Source of the DNA: Kiritimatiellia bacterium
Lineage (GTDB): Bacteria; Verrucomicrobiota; Kiritimatiellia; RFP12; DVOR01
Assembly: GCA_017548245.1 (NCBI GenBank)
Contig: JAFYMU010000012.1
Location: 1-5,894, forward strand
DNA: 5,894 nt
Reading direction: 5' to 3'
Shown: positions 1 through 5,894 of the stretch, in pieces
How positions within the stretch are numbered: the stretch's first letter is position 1
Layout: every line of letters begins with the position of its first letter
The notes under the pieces: model-generated
Database searches by the model: none
The model's input: only the letters and a program-made list of their open reading frames with translations
Told to the model about the DNA's origin: nothing
Translations under genes and position numbers: made by a program

Positions 1-531
1 CCTCTCATTTTGACACAATTTACAGGTCATCATTTTGATTCATCATTTCGTTTAAAACCACACTTAATGCTTGTCCAAGAGACCATTCAAGCCTATCGTA
101 ATACAAACACCTCATTATCCCAACACATTGACGAGCGCGGATTTATGTTCGGAAATATGCCAAACGAACGCGTTCGTGGCCTACCAAGTGTGACCACGCG
201 TATTCGTCGCCATTGCAAGATGGTTCATTACAAACCTTCGCAACTTCATTACTTGGAACAGCTCAAAGCGAACATTCTTGCCGATGGGCGCCGCCTCGTG
301 TTCCTCCGTTTCCCTGTTCGTGATGACTATTTGGAAGAGGTCGCAAACGCAGGGTTTGATATTTGGGAACCAACAAATTATTTGCGCGAAGGTTGCCCAC
401 TCATTGACACATTCGCTACACCACAACCTGAATGGGCATGGGCTGACGAAGATCATTTCACAGACGAGGGGGCGCGAGCCTTCACCAAGCATGTGGAACC
501 ATTAATTCTTAATCTCCTTTCAAATACCTAA
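1..531 (+). CDS. SGNH/GDSL-hydrolase-like protein, C-terminal part (5' truncated)
   Basis: The reading frame is open to the left edge, so 176 C-terminal residues are visible. A TTG codon at 10-12 could serve as a start, but too little upstream sequence is present to judge a ribosome site, and I treat the gene as cut. Near the C-terminus lies D-E-D-H-F followed by TDEGARAF (Asp codon 445-447, His codon 454-456). This has the form of the DxxH block that carries the catalytic Asp and His of SGNH hydrolases and of DltD/AlgX-like acyl-transfer proteins. It is preceded by a hydrophobic strand ending in RFPV (about 295-325), a typical internal strand of that fold. The block I Ser-containing motif would lie outside the window. 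In a glycan cluster such a protein could add or remove an O-acyl group. The specific reaction is unknown, and the family call rests on one motif plus context. Confidence 0.5.
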   Translation, partial: PLILTQFTGHHFDSSFRLKPHLMLVQETIQAYRNTNTSLSQHIDERGFMFGNMPNERVRGLPSVTTRIRRHCKMVHYKPSQLHYLEQLKANILADGRRLVFLRFPVRDDYLEEVANAGFDIWEPTNYLREGCPLIDTFATPQPEWAWADEDHFTDEGARAFTKHVEPLILNLLSNT

Positions 532-549
532 GGAAATTCTAGTGTCGTC

Positions 550-1782
550 ATGAAGATTCTCCTTTTTTGCAACACGAACACCTCTAATTCTTTTGCACAA
601 GCGCTGCTTGCGCTCAAGGAGCCATCCATTACGATACTGACATGTGACCAACTCAACCTTCCCCTTCCCAAGCAGACTCCGTCCAATGGGACACCATCAG
701 AACGTTGGCGAAAAGCCTGCGAACCACTTGTTGAAGCACTTGATTGCATCACCGACCTTGACGCAATTATTGTCTTTGACATTCCTGCACTTCGCACCCT
801 TACGGGCGCACGAATCCCACACGCGCCAATCCTTTGGGTTGGCCCTCTCAACACACGCACTCTCCCGCTCTATGCGGCATCAGCCTTGCGTCTCACCTCG
901 ACATTGCTATTACCTCCCAACGTCGACCCGCAAGCAGTCATTTCCGCATGTCGTTGGCAAGAGATAGATTCACACACTCGCCCCACCCTCGCCTCCATTC
1001 CAACCACAAGCACTGCGTGGCAAACCTTACTCTCCAATCTTCCCAAGGCATCCCCAACCTTGCCGGCTCGCCTTGAGCACGCCCTTTTGGATGGCACACT
1101 CCAATTCTTAGGCGGTGGTTCGCGCCGTCTTTGCTATCAACTTCAAGAAACAGGCCTTTGCATCAAGACCTATCGTCGACCGCAAGACTTCTTGCCAACG
1201 ACAAAAGATGCCGTGCGTAAAGAGATTACGCGCTACGCGCATTCCCGAACCCAAAACACCTCGTGTCAGGAATACGACTACCTCCAAACGATTCGTTGCC
1301 AACAACCCGACCACCTGGTTGCCCTCTTTCCTGAATACGTGGACCTGCTTTATCTCCCTAGTTTTGGATGGTGCCTCATTGAAACAATGATTCAGAATGC
1401 AGACGGCACAAGTGCTCAGCACTTCTTCGAAATTCTCAACGCGAATACCCGAAACCCTGCCATCTACCGTCCCCTTGTTGCCAAAGTCGATGCGTTAGTT
1501 GATGAACTCTGTAAATACGCCTTGCCCTTTTACGACTTCCAAAACATTCTCACCCAATACCAACCCGATGGCAGTTATCGTCTCCGCATTGCAGACTTTG
1601 AACCACGCGCACGTCAACTCATTCCGCTAGACGTGCTCTTTCTTGGTCTGCGTCGTCGCAAAATGCGTCGTCGCTATGCACGTACCTACCAGAACACCAT
1701 TTTCCCCCTTATCATCGAAACAAATTCAAACACTCCAACACCTCAGACTTCTTCTTGTCAAACCGGTGTAGATATGTTATGA
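550..1782 (+). CDS. Two-domain protein: Rossmann-like N-terminal half plus YrbL-like (PhoP regulatory network) kinase-fold domain
   Basis: 410 residues. Residues about 185-385 resemble the YrbL family: a glycine-rich start LGGGSRRLCY (187-196), then CIK with Lys206, a conserved-looking Glu225 in VRKE, a middle segment with DG followed by Ser (YrbL has DGKPS), then DFQNIL (Asp329, Asn332), IADFE (Asp349) and an Arg-rich LRRRKMRRRY tail. These follow the order of a protein-kinase-like fold: nucleotide-binding Lys, catalytic-loop Asp/Asn, metal-binding Asp. E. coli YrbL is about 210 residues, so this protein carries an extra N-terminal half of about 170 residues. That half begins with the strand MKILLFC and has further strands IIVFD and ILWVG, a Rossmann-like pattern that recalls the N-domain of GT-B enzymes, but I cannot assign a family. 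No signal peptide or membrane segment is evident, so it is probably cytoplasmic. An AAGGA-type ribosome site (530-534) lies rather far from the ATG (15 bases). Kinase activity is inferred, not shown. Confidence 0.72.
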   Translation: MKILLFCNTNTSNSFAQALLALKEPSITILTCDQLNLPLPKQTPSNGTPSERWRKACEPLVEALDCITDLDAIIVFDIPALRTLTGARIPHAPILWVGPLNTRTLPLYAASALRLTSTLLLPPNVDPQAVISACRWQEIDSHTRPTLASIPTTSTAWQTLLSNLPKASPTLPARLEHALLDGTLQFLGGGSRRLCYQLQETGLCIKTYRRPQDFLPTTKDAVRKEITRYAHSRTQNTSCQEYDYLQTIRCQQPDHLVALFPEYVDLLYLPSFGWCLIETMIQNADGTSAQHFFEILNANTRNPAIYRPLVAKVDALVDELCKYALPFYDFQNILTQYQPDGSYRLRIADFEPRARQLIPLDVLFLGLRRRKMRRRYARTYQNTIFPLIIETNSNTPTPQTSSCQTGVDML

Positions 1783-1783
1783 T
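1755..1783 (+). promoter_or_regulatory. Predicted sigma70 promoter with extended -10, inside the end of the preceding gene
   Basis: A -35 element TTGTCA (1755-1760, five of six consensus bases) is separated by exactly 17 bases from a -10 element TATGAT (1778-1783, five of six). A TG at 1775-1776, one base upstream, completes an extended -10. The expected start is about A1790, giving a leader of about 37 bases before the GT4 ATG at 1827. It overlaps the last nine codons of the YrbL-like gene. The call comes only from matching the consensus; no operator was recognised around it. Confidence 0.62.
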
Positions 1784-1810
1784 GCCCGTAATCTATGGGA
1801 ATATCCAATT

Positions 1811-1818
1811 AAAGAGGA
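1811..1818 (+). promoter_or_regulatory. Ribosome binding site that fixes the GT4 start
   Basis: AAAGAGGA ends eight bases before the ATG at 1827-1829. It lies downstream of the predicted promoter start, so it supports 1827 over the in-frame ATG at 1755, which falls inside the -35 element and in the preceding gene. Confidence 0.7.
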
Positions 1819-1826
1819 TTTCTTGT

Positions 1827-2888
1827 ATGAGGACAAGCCGTACGATTCTAAACTTAATGCTTGCCCGCGGTGTCGGTGGGCTTGAGTATGTTTTTGTTCA
1901 ACACACGCTTAATTTTCATAAGCTCGGCTATCAATCTGTTGCAGTATGCCATCCAAAATCTCCGTATATTTCACAATTGCACAACGCTGGCATTGAAGTG
2001 CTCACAATGGGGAATCACCTACGAAATCCCTTCGCATGGATTAAGTGGATCTGGATTCTAAAACACTATCGTCCTGATATCGTCTGCATGCACGGGAATC
2101 GCGCTATTGCATTTGGCATTGCGAAGTGGTTGCGTCTCATTGTGCGCCCCTTCCCCAAGCTCATGGCAACGACACACAATACCCGAAACAAACGCTTCAA
2201 ACATTTAGATGGTTGCTTTGCAATTACACGCATTTTGCAAGAGAATCTGATTCATGCGTTCGGGATTCCATCTTCTAAAATCTTTTATTGTCCCAATGCC
2301 GCACCTCGACCGCGGGCATTTAAAGGGCGCACGCATCGCACTCCGTTGACGATTGGCTTTTTAGGACGTCACCATCCCGATAAGGGCGGCGATATTCTCC
2401 TTGAAGCTTGTCGCCTCTTAAAACGTGAGGGTGTTCCTTTTCGTCTTGAAATGGCTGGCGAAGGCCCCCTTCGCGAACAATATCAGGAATTTGTAAAGAC
2501 CCATCAATTAGAGAGTAAGGTCCATTTCTGCGGCTGGATTGACGGAGAGGATAAGGATGAGTTCTTTAAACAGATTGACGTCCTTTGCTTGCCCTCACGT
2601 CGAGAAGGCTTACCTGTGGCCTTATTAGAAGGGCTTTCCTACGCAACGCCGCTTGTGGTAAGTTCGTGTCCAGGTATGGTGAACGTAATCAAGCAGTCGC
2701 CTTGTGGCATTGTCTTCCCAATGGAAGATGTGGCCGCATTAGCCGAAGCTTTAAAAACAATGGCAACCGATGTTGAGGCATGGAAGGCCTTTTCACAATG
2801 CGCCAGCTCGCTTTATAACGACAGATACACCATTGAACGGCAACGCGAACGCCTTGAAAAAGGAATCTTTACTGTATGCAAGCACTGA
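1827..2888 (+). CDS. GT4-family glycosyltransferase (GT-B fold, LPS/capsule type)
   Basis: 353 residues from the chosen ATG, a usual length for GT4. The N-domain opens with a strand followed by the glycine-rich ARGVGGLEY (residues 13-21), the acceptor-side loop of WaaG/PimA-like enzymes. The C-domain begins at about residue 172 with [13 protein letters not shown]: Arg181 and Lys186 form the GR(x4)KG pair that contacts the donor diphosphate. The E-x7-E motif, EGLPVALLE, is at Glu260-Glu268 and binds the donor ribose/phosphate. Domain order is complete with no frameshift. It transfers a sugar from a nucleotide-sugar donor in the cytoplasm, retaining configuration; donor and acceptor cannot be read from sequence. 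An in-frame ATG 24 codons earlier (1755) is rejected because it lies in the preceding gene and overlaps the predicted promoter. The 3' end overlaps the acyltransferase gene by 13 bases, so the two are probably translated together. Confidence 0.9.
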   Translation: MRTSRTILNLMLARGVGGLEYVFVQHTLNFHKLGYQSVAVCHPKSPYISQLHNAGIEVLTMGNHLRNPFAWIKWIWILKHYRPDIVCMHGNRAIAFGIAKWLRLIVRPFPKLMATTHNTRNKRFKHLDGCFAITRILQENLIHAFGIPSSKIFYCPNAAPRPRAFKGRTHRTPLTIGFLGRHHPDKGGDILLEACRLLKREGVPFRLEMAGEGPLREQYQEFVKTHQLESKVHFCGWIDGEDKDEFFKQIDVLCLPSRREGLPVALLEGLSYATPLVVSSCPGMVNVIKQSPCGIVFPMEDVAALAEALKTMATDVEAWKAFSQCASSLYNDRYTIERQRERLEKGIFTVCKH

Positions 2889-3340
2889 AAAAAGGGTTGG
2901 TTCGACTTTGGCTCAAACTCAAGGGTATTCCCAATCCCTTGATTCAAGCAGAACTCTTGCGTCGTCGCGGCATTCATGTCGGCGAACGAACGGTGGTCTA
3001 TTCCTCCGCCTTTGTGGATAAGGTAAAGGGCGTTGACATCTCAATCGGAAGCGACTGTGTTTTAACAGGATGTTCAATTCTTGCCCACGATGCCTCGTTA
3101 CACCTTTCCCACGCGCTTCCAACACGTTTTGCGCCTGTTCGGATTGGCAATCGTTGCTTCATCGGTTGGCATGCCATTGTCATGCCTGGGGTTACGATTG
3201 GAGATGACTGCGTCATTGGTGCTGGAGCCGTTGTCACCCATGATGTTCCAACAGGCATGGTGGTGGCAGGTAACCCCGCGAGAATTGTTGGCAAAACAAC
3301 GGATTTAATTGCAAAGCGCTGCGCGCTCAATAACCCATAA
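2876..3340 (+). CDS. Left-handed beta-helix O-acyltransferase (hexapeptide repeat, maltose/colanic acid acetyltransferase type)
   Basis: 154 residues. Hexapeptide turns of the [LIV]-G-x-x type are visible: IHVGER and ISIGSD early, then VRIGNR (88-93), [17 protein letters not shown] (106-111) and CVIGAGAVV, ending in the conserved AGNPARIVG (131-139). His71 in LAHDAS is the likely catalytic base; the HD-x-S context is common in this branch. Such enzymes work as trimers and move an acyl group, usually acetyl from acetyl-CoA, onto a sugar hydroxyl. The N-terminus ([14 protein letters not shown]) is basic and amphipathic and might sit against the membrane, though it is not a signal peptide. The start overlaps the end of the GT4 gene by 13 bases, with an AGGA at 2861-2864 as ribosome site inside that gene. 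Acceptor sugar unknown; acetyl is presumed from the family. Confidence 0.9.
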   Translation: MQALKKGLVRLWLKLKGIPNPLIQAELLRRRGIHVGERTVVYSSAFVDKVKGVDISIGSDCVLTGCSILAHDASLHLSHALPTRFAPVRIGNRCFIGWHAIVMPGVTIGDDCVIGAGAVVTHDVPTGMVVAGNPARIVGKTTDLIAKRCALNNP

Positions 3341-3349
3341 GAGGCAATT

Positions 3350-3991
3350 ATGCGCGTCACGCTTGTCCCCTCTTCTCATCTTTACCCCTTTTATGTAAGC
3401 GACTGTTTGCCGCTTGCAGACGCCTCAATCGATTTTGACTCCAAGGGTGAAGTCGCCATCCTATTAGGCAACCGCGAACGTGGCATCGCAGATACCCTTT
3501 TGGCAGGACGGGCGCAATTGGAAGACATGAGTCCAAACGACCGCGTCAATGTGCGCGTCTACTTCCCTGTCGAGGTGAGCCTGCATGCGTTTTTAAGTTT
3601 ATTGAAGTATTTTCGCAAGCGCAACAAGACCTTTGGGACAGGTATTTACCACGTCAATCCTTCTTTTTTACGCGAGTCTAGTTTAGAACGCTGCCAACGA
3701 ACCGAAGCAAACGCCTACCAGTTGAATCACCTAAAGGTTGAAATCGACACACCGTTAGCCGCCTACCAACGACTTTCGGAACAACTCAAAGATGGTTTTG
3801 ATGATCGGTATCCACTCACCGTTATGCTGCATCGCGTCAAACGCCACATTGACTCCTTAGATGATGGCCATCATCGCTTAGGACTTTGCATCAAGCACCA
3901 ATTGACCCACGTAGGGATACAATTCTGCTACGCCTCATCATCCAAAGCGTGCGCTAATATCCTTTTAGGTCGTAGTATTTTCAAGTTGTAA
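3350..3991 (+). CDS. Protein with C-terminal ParB/sulfiredoxin/SerK-like domain (DGHHR motif)
   Basis: 213 residues. A good AAGAGG ribosome site (3339-3344) precedes the ATG, nine bases after the acyltransferase stop. Residues about 128-195 read like a ParB/Srx-fold unit: a helix with an LSEQLKDG segment, a strand YPLTVML (154-160), then LDDGHHRLG (170-178) followed by a helix and the strand VGIQFCY (188-194). The pattern 'G...yPi.V...DGhHRl.a' marks this superfamily, which includes ParB CTPases, sulfiredoxin and the free-serine kinases SerK/SbnI. In those enzymes the loop around the His-Arg contacts nucleotide phosphate. The first 127 residues match nothing I recognise; they contain several strand-like segments and no membrane span. 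Location between glycan genes argues against chromosome partition. The biochemical role is unknown; phosphate transfer or nucleotide binding is inference from the fold. Confidence 0.55.
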   Translation: MRVTLVPSSHLYPFYVSDCLPLADASIDFDSKGEVAILLGNRERGIADTLLAGRAQLEDMSPNDRVNVRVYFPVEVSLHAFLSLLKYFRKRNKTFGTGIYHVNPSFLRESSLERCQRTEANAYQLNHLKVEIDTPLAAYQRLSEQLKDGFDDRYPLTVMLHRVKRHIDSLDDGHHRLGLCIKHQLTHVGIQFCYASSSKACANILLGRSIFKL

Positions 3992-4020
3992 ATTGCTCTA
4001 ATTAAACCGGACATTCTGCT

Positions 4021-4926
4021 ATGAACCACGTTTCTATTTCTTTCTCGGTATCCGATAATTATGTCCAACATATGGCCGTACTTGTCGCATCATTACTGTA
4101 CTATTCTCCACGCAGTACTTTTATTTTCCACGTTCTTACAAAGTCAATCTCTGATGAAAACATCTCTAAATTGCGGCTTATGGAGGAATGGTATAATCAT
4201 CGTTGTCAATTCAAAATCCACCTCGTAGATTCTAAACGCTTTAATGCTTATCCGCTCCCCTTAGAACATATCACCCAGGAGATGTATTATCGTTTCTTAT
4301 TACCGAATTTATTGGCTGATGAAGCGCGAACCATTTATATGGACGTTGACATCCTCGCGAAAAAGGATATTACACCTCTTTGGGAATATGACTTACAAGG
4401 TGCATGGCTGGGAGGCGTTGCAGACCCAAAAAGTGATTCCAAGTTTCCAGACTATCAAAAACGTATTGGCCTTATTCCCCACTCTACCTATTTTAATTCA
4501 GGCGTCCTTTTAATGGACCTTGAGCAACTCCGCCAAATCAACTTTGAAGTAAAGTGCATGAATCGAGTCGCCGAACTTAACACGCGCCTTGCATGGCCTG
4601 ACCAAGATGTTATCAATTTGATTGCCGCAGAGAAAATTTTACCACTCCCCACTTATTTCAACTATATGCCACTCTGTAAGGTAGAGCATAAGCGTGACAT
4701 CGTGCTTCAACATTACGCAAGTTTTACAACCAAGCCTTGGTGTTACATTTGGAATAACACTTCTCGATTCCCCTACTTCCGCTTTTTACTCAAGACTCCT
4801 TTTAAAAACAACGCGCCAAAATTCATTTGGAATCACATTAAAGGTTTCTTCTGGTATACCTATACCAAAAATAATACAACGCGTGGCCTCTTGTTAGGAA
4901 TTCGTGTCTATCGTAAAAAACATTAA
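4021..4926 (+). CDS. GT8-family glycosyltransferase (LgtC/WaaJ type), first of a tandem pair
   Basis: 301 residues, GT-A fold. The N-terminal strand plus SDNYVQHMAVLVASLL (11-26) is the GT8 donor-binding opening. The metal-binding DxD is Asp108-Val-Asp110 in YMDVDIL. Further hallmarks are YFNSGVLLMDL with Asn159-Ser-Gly161, WPDQDVIN (192-199), and HYASFTTKPW with His231 as third metal ligand and Lys238. All expected catalytic-site residues are present. The C-terminus is rich in aromatic and basic residues and ends in VYRKKH, as in LgtC-like enzymes that bind the membrane surface. It should transfer a hexose from a UDP-sugar, retaining configuration, onto a cytoplasmic lipid-linked glycan or LPS core; the sugar is not readable. 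The ribosome site is poor: only a GGA at 4009-4011, nine bases before the ATG. The start is supported by the family's N-terminal alignment. Confidence 0.92.
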   Translation: MNHVSISFSVSDNYVQHMAVLVASLLYYSPRSTFIFHVLTKSISDENISKLRLMEEWYNHRCQFKIHLVDSKRFNAYPLPLEHITQEMYYRFLLPNLLADEARTIYMDVDILAKKDITPLWEYDLQGAWLGGVADPKSDSKFPDYQKRIGLIPHSTYFNSGVLLMDLEQLRQINFEVKCMNRVAELNTRLAWPDQDVINLIAAEKILPLPTYFNYMPLCKVEHKRDIVLQHYASFTTKPWCYIWNNTSRFPYFRFLLKTPFKNNAPKFIWNHIKGFFWYTYTKNNTTRGLLLGIRVYRKKH

Positions 4927-4947
4927 TACGCGCCACCCAAATCTACG

Positions 4948-4955
4948 AAGGAGGA
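4948..4955 (+). promoter_or_regulatory. Strong Shine-Dalgarno for the second GT8 gene
   Basis: AAGGAGGA, with the GGAGG core five bases before the ATG at 4960-4962. It is near-ideal and much stronger than the site of the preceding GT8 gene. It fixes the start of the right-edge gene. Confidence 0.85.
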
Positions 4956-4959
4956 TACA

Positions 4960-5894
4960 ATGGAGACAATCCCAATAGTACACTGCTTTGACCATAATTA
5001 TGTCTTACAAGCGGCCGTATGTTTCTATTCACTATTGGAACATACTTCCCCCGACCGTAACTATTGCATCGCCGTTATTGGGCGTAACCTTACCCAAGAA
5101 GATAAAACACTCTTAACAAAGATTGTAACGCAATTCCCTCAGGCGACAATTAACATTGTAGATGCTCCAGAATTAGATCTTCCAGACATTCCCAAACGAA
5201 CCAATTTCTCAAAAGATATATTCTACAAATTTCTAATTGCAGACCTTTTTCCAGACTATACCCAAGTCATCATTGCGGATGTAGATGTTGTCTATCAAGG
5301 CGATGTAGCAGATGTTTTTGAAATGTTAGCAGATACAGATGATGCAATTATTGCCGCGCCGCTTGACATCTCGTATGCCGCATGGCGAGGGGAGGGTATC
5401 TTGCGCGATTTAGGATGCCCTAAAAGCCTTGAACGTTACCACCGAAAACTCTCACCTGAAAAATTATCACAATTAAGATTTGGTGCAGGGTTTATGGTCT
5501 ACAACTTGAAACGGATTCGAGAACTTAAATTAAGTTCTACTTGGATAACCTATACGAAACAACATTTTTCACAGCTCATTCTACCAGAGCAAGACGTCTT
5601 AAACTATGTGAGCGGAGATCAAATGAAGCCTATGGGTGGCCATGCAATGGCCATTGCGGGGTATTACGCTCACTACGAAAAACTAACCCCGCAAGAACGC
5701 GCAGATAATCCTGCTTGGGATGAAATGTTTACTCATCCCATACAAATCCACTATGCCTCTGGCATCAAACCTTGGAAATATCCCGATTCGCCGATGGCAA
5801 ACCTTTGGTTTGACGCACTACTTAAAAGCGGCCTCTTCCCATTATGGTTAAAGTGGATTGACAATGCAATGCACGGAGAAAATAGAAAAATTAA
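4960..5894 (+). CDS. GT8-family glycosyltransferase, second of the pair (3' truncated by the window)
   Basis: The frame from this ATG stays open to the right edge: 311 codons plus two bases, with no stop. The start METIPIVHCFDHNYVLQAAV is the GT8 opening, with an Asp-x-Asn-Tyr as in its neighbour. The DxD is Asp107-Val-Asp109 in IIADVDVVYQGD; LPEQDVLN (208-215) and HYASGIKPW (His264, Lys270) follow, giving the metal ligands expected for LgtC/WaaJ-type enzymes. The usual FN(A/S)G motif reads FGAG (174-177), so the Asn that normally contacts the donor sugar is Gly. Relative to the preceding GT8 it carries about 17 extra residues between DxD and this motif and about 17 more before the metal His. 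It is probably a distinct transferase acting on the next sugar of the same glycan. Few residues are likely missing, since the C-terminal helix region is already reached. Confidence 0.9.
   Translation, partial: METIPIVHCFDHNYVLQAAVCFYSLLEHTSPDRNYCIAVIGRNLTQEDKTLLTKIVTQFPQATINIVDAPELDLPDIPKRTNFSKDIFYKFLIADLFPDYTQVIIADVDVVYQGDVADVFEMLADTDDAIIAAPLDISYAAWRGEGILRDLGCPKSLERYHRKLSPEKLSQLRFGAGFMVYNLKRIRELKLSSTWITYTKQHFSQLILPEQDVLNYVSGDQMKPMGGHAMAIAGYYAHYEKLTPQERADNPAWDEMFTHPIQIHYASGIKPWKYPDSPMANLWFDALLKSGLFPLWLKWIDNAMHGENRKI

Noticed and set aside
501..513. Short inverted repeat ATTAA-TTC-TTAAT near the end of the first gene
   Set aside because: Five A/T-only pairs within coding sequence and no T-run after it; not a believable terminator or operator.
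528..860. 110-codon open frame on the minus strand opposite the start of the YrbL-like gene
   Set aside because: Low-complexity Ser/Arg-rich translation with no recognisable motif, lying fully against a coherent plus-strand gene.
1111..1118. GGCGGTGG, one base from the RfaH ops element GGCGGTAG
   Set aside because: It lies inside a coding region where it encodes the Gly-rich loop of the YrbL-like domain, not in a leader, and it lacks the exact ops core.
1649..1674. Direct repeat of TGCGTCGTCGC (1649-1659 and 1664-1674), with a third copy at 2958-2968
   Set aside because: All copies encode runs of Arg in the CGT/CGC codons this genome favours; protein constraint and codon bias explain them.
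2770..3021. 83-codon plus-strand frame spanning the GT4/acyltransferase junction
   Set aside because: It is out of frame with two well-supported genes and has no motif of its own.
2998..3360. 120-codon open frame on the minus strand opposite the acyltransferase gene
   Set aside because: It is antisense to a clear hexapeptide-repeat gene, lacks a recognisable domain and has no supporting context; it is a by-product of the repeat-rich coding strand.
3976..4020. Possible promoter before the first GT8 gene (TTGTAA at 3986, TAATTA at 3999)
   Set aside because: No pair of hexamers has acceptable spacing: 17 bases after TTGTAA the sequence is GGACAT, and nothing like a -35 stands 17 bases before TAATTA.

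Overview
The window is one side of a bacterial cell-surface glycan (LPS core, O-antigen or capsule-type) gene cluster. All seven supported genes are on the plus strand and packed tightly: gaps run from 9 to 44 bases, with one 13-base overlap. The first gene is cut by the left edge and the last by the right edge. The organism is most likely a Gram-negative proteobacterium, because a YrbL-like (PhoP-regulated, kinase-fold) domain sits beside two LgtC/WaaJ-type GT8 glycosyltransferases. Nothing in the window fixes the genus. I saw no RNA gene, CRISPR array, insertion sequence or convincing terminator, and no gene-free stretch longer than 44 bases.

Layout: (1) 1-531, the C-terminal part of a protein ending in an SGNH-hydrolase-like DxxH block. 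(2) 550-1782, a two-part protein with an unassigned Rossmann-like N-terminal half and a YrbL-like C-terminal half. (3) 1827-2888, a GT4 glycosyltransferase. (4) 2876-3340, a left-handed beta-helix O-acyltransferase overlapping gene 3. (5) 3350-3991, a protein ending in a ParB/sulfiredoxin/SerK-like domain with a DGHHR motif. (6) 4021-4926, a GT8 glycosyltransferase. (7) 4960-5894+, a second, longer GT8 with an altered FNAG motif.

A strong predicted sigma70 promoter with an extended -10 (TTGTCA-17-TATGAT, TG one base upstream of the -10) lies across the end of gene 2. It would start a transcript about 37 bases before the GT4 gene, so genes 3-7 may be transcribed separately from, or in addition to, genes 1-2. 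The two GT8 genes look more A+T-rich than the genes before them, which may mark a separately acquired module.

Working model (inference): GT4 and the two GT8 enzymes add sugars to a lipid-linked or lipid A-core acceptor in the cytoplasm, the beta-helix enzyme acylates a sugar, and the SGNH-like protein may transfer or remove an ester group. The YrbL-like fusion and the DGHHR protein are the two poorly understood members. Both folds include phosphotransferases, so phosphate decoration or control of the pathway is a testable possibility but is not shown by the sequence.
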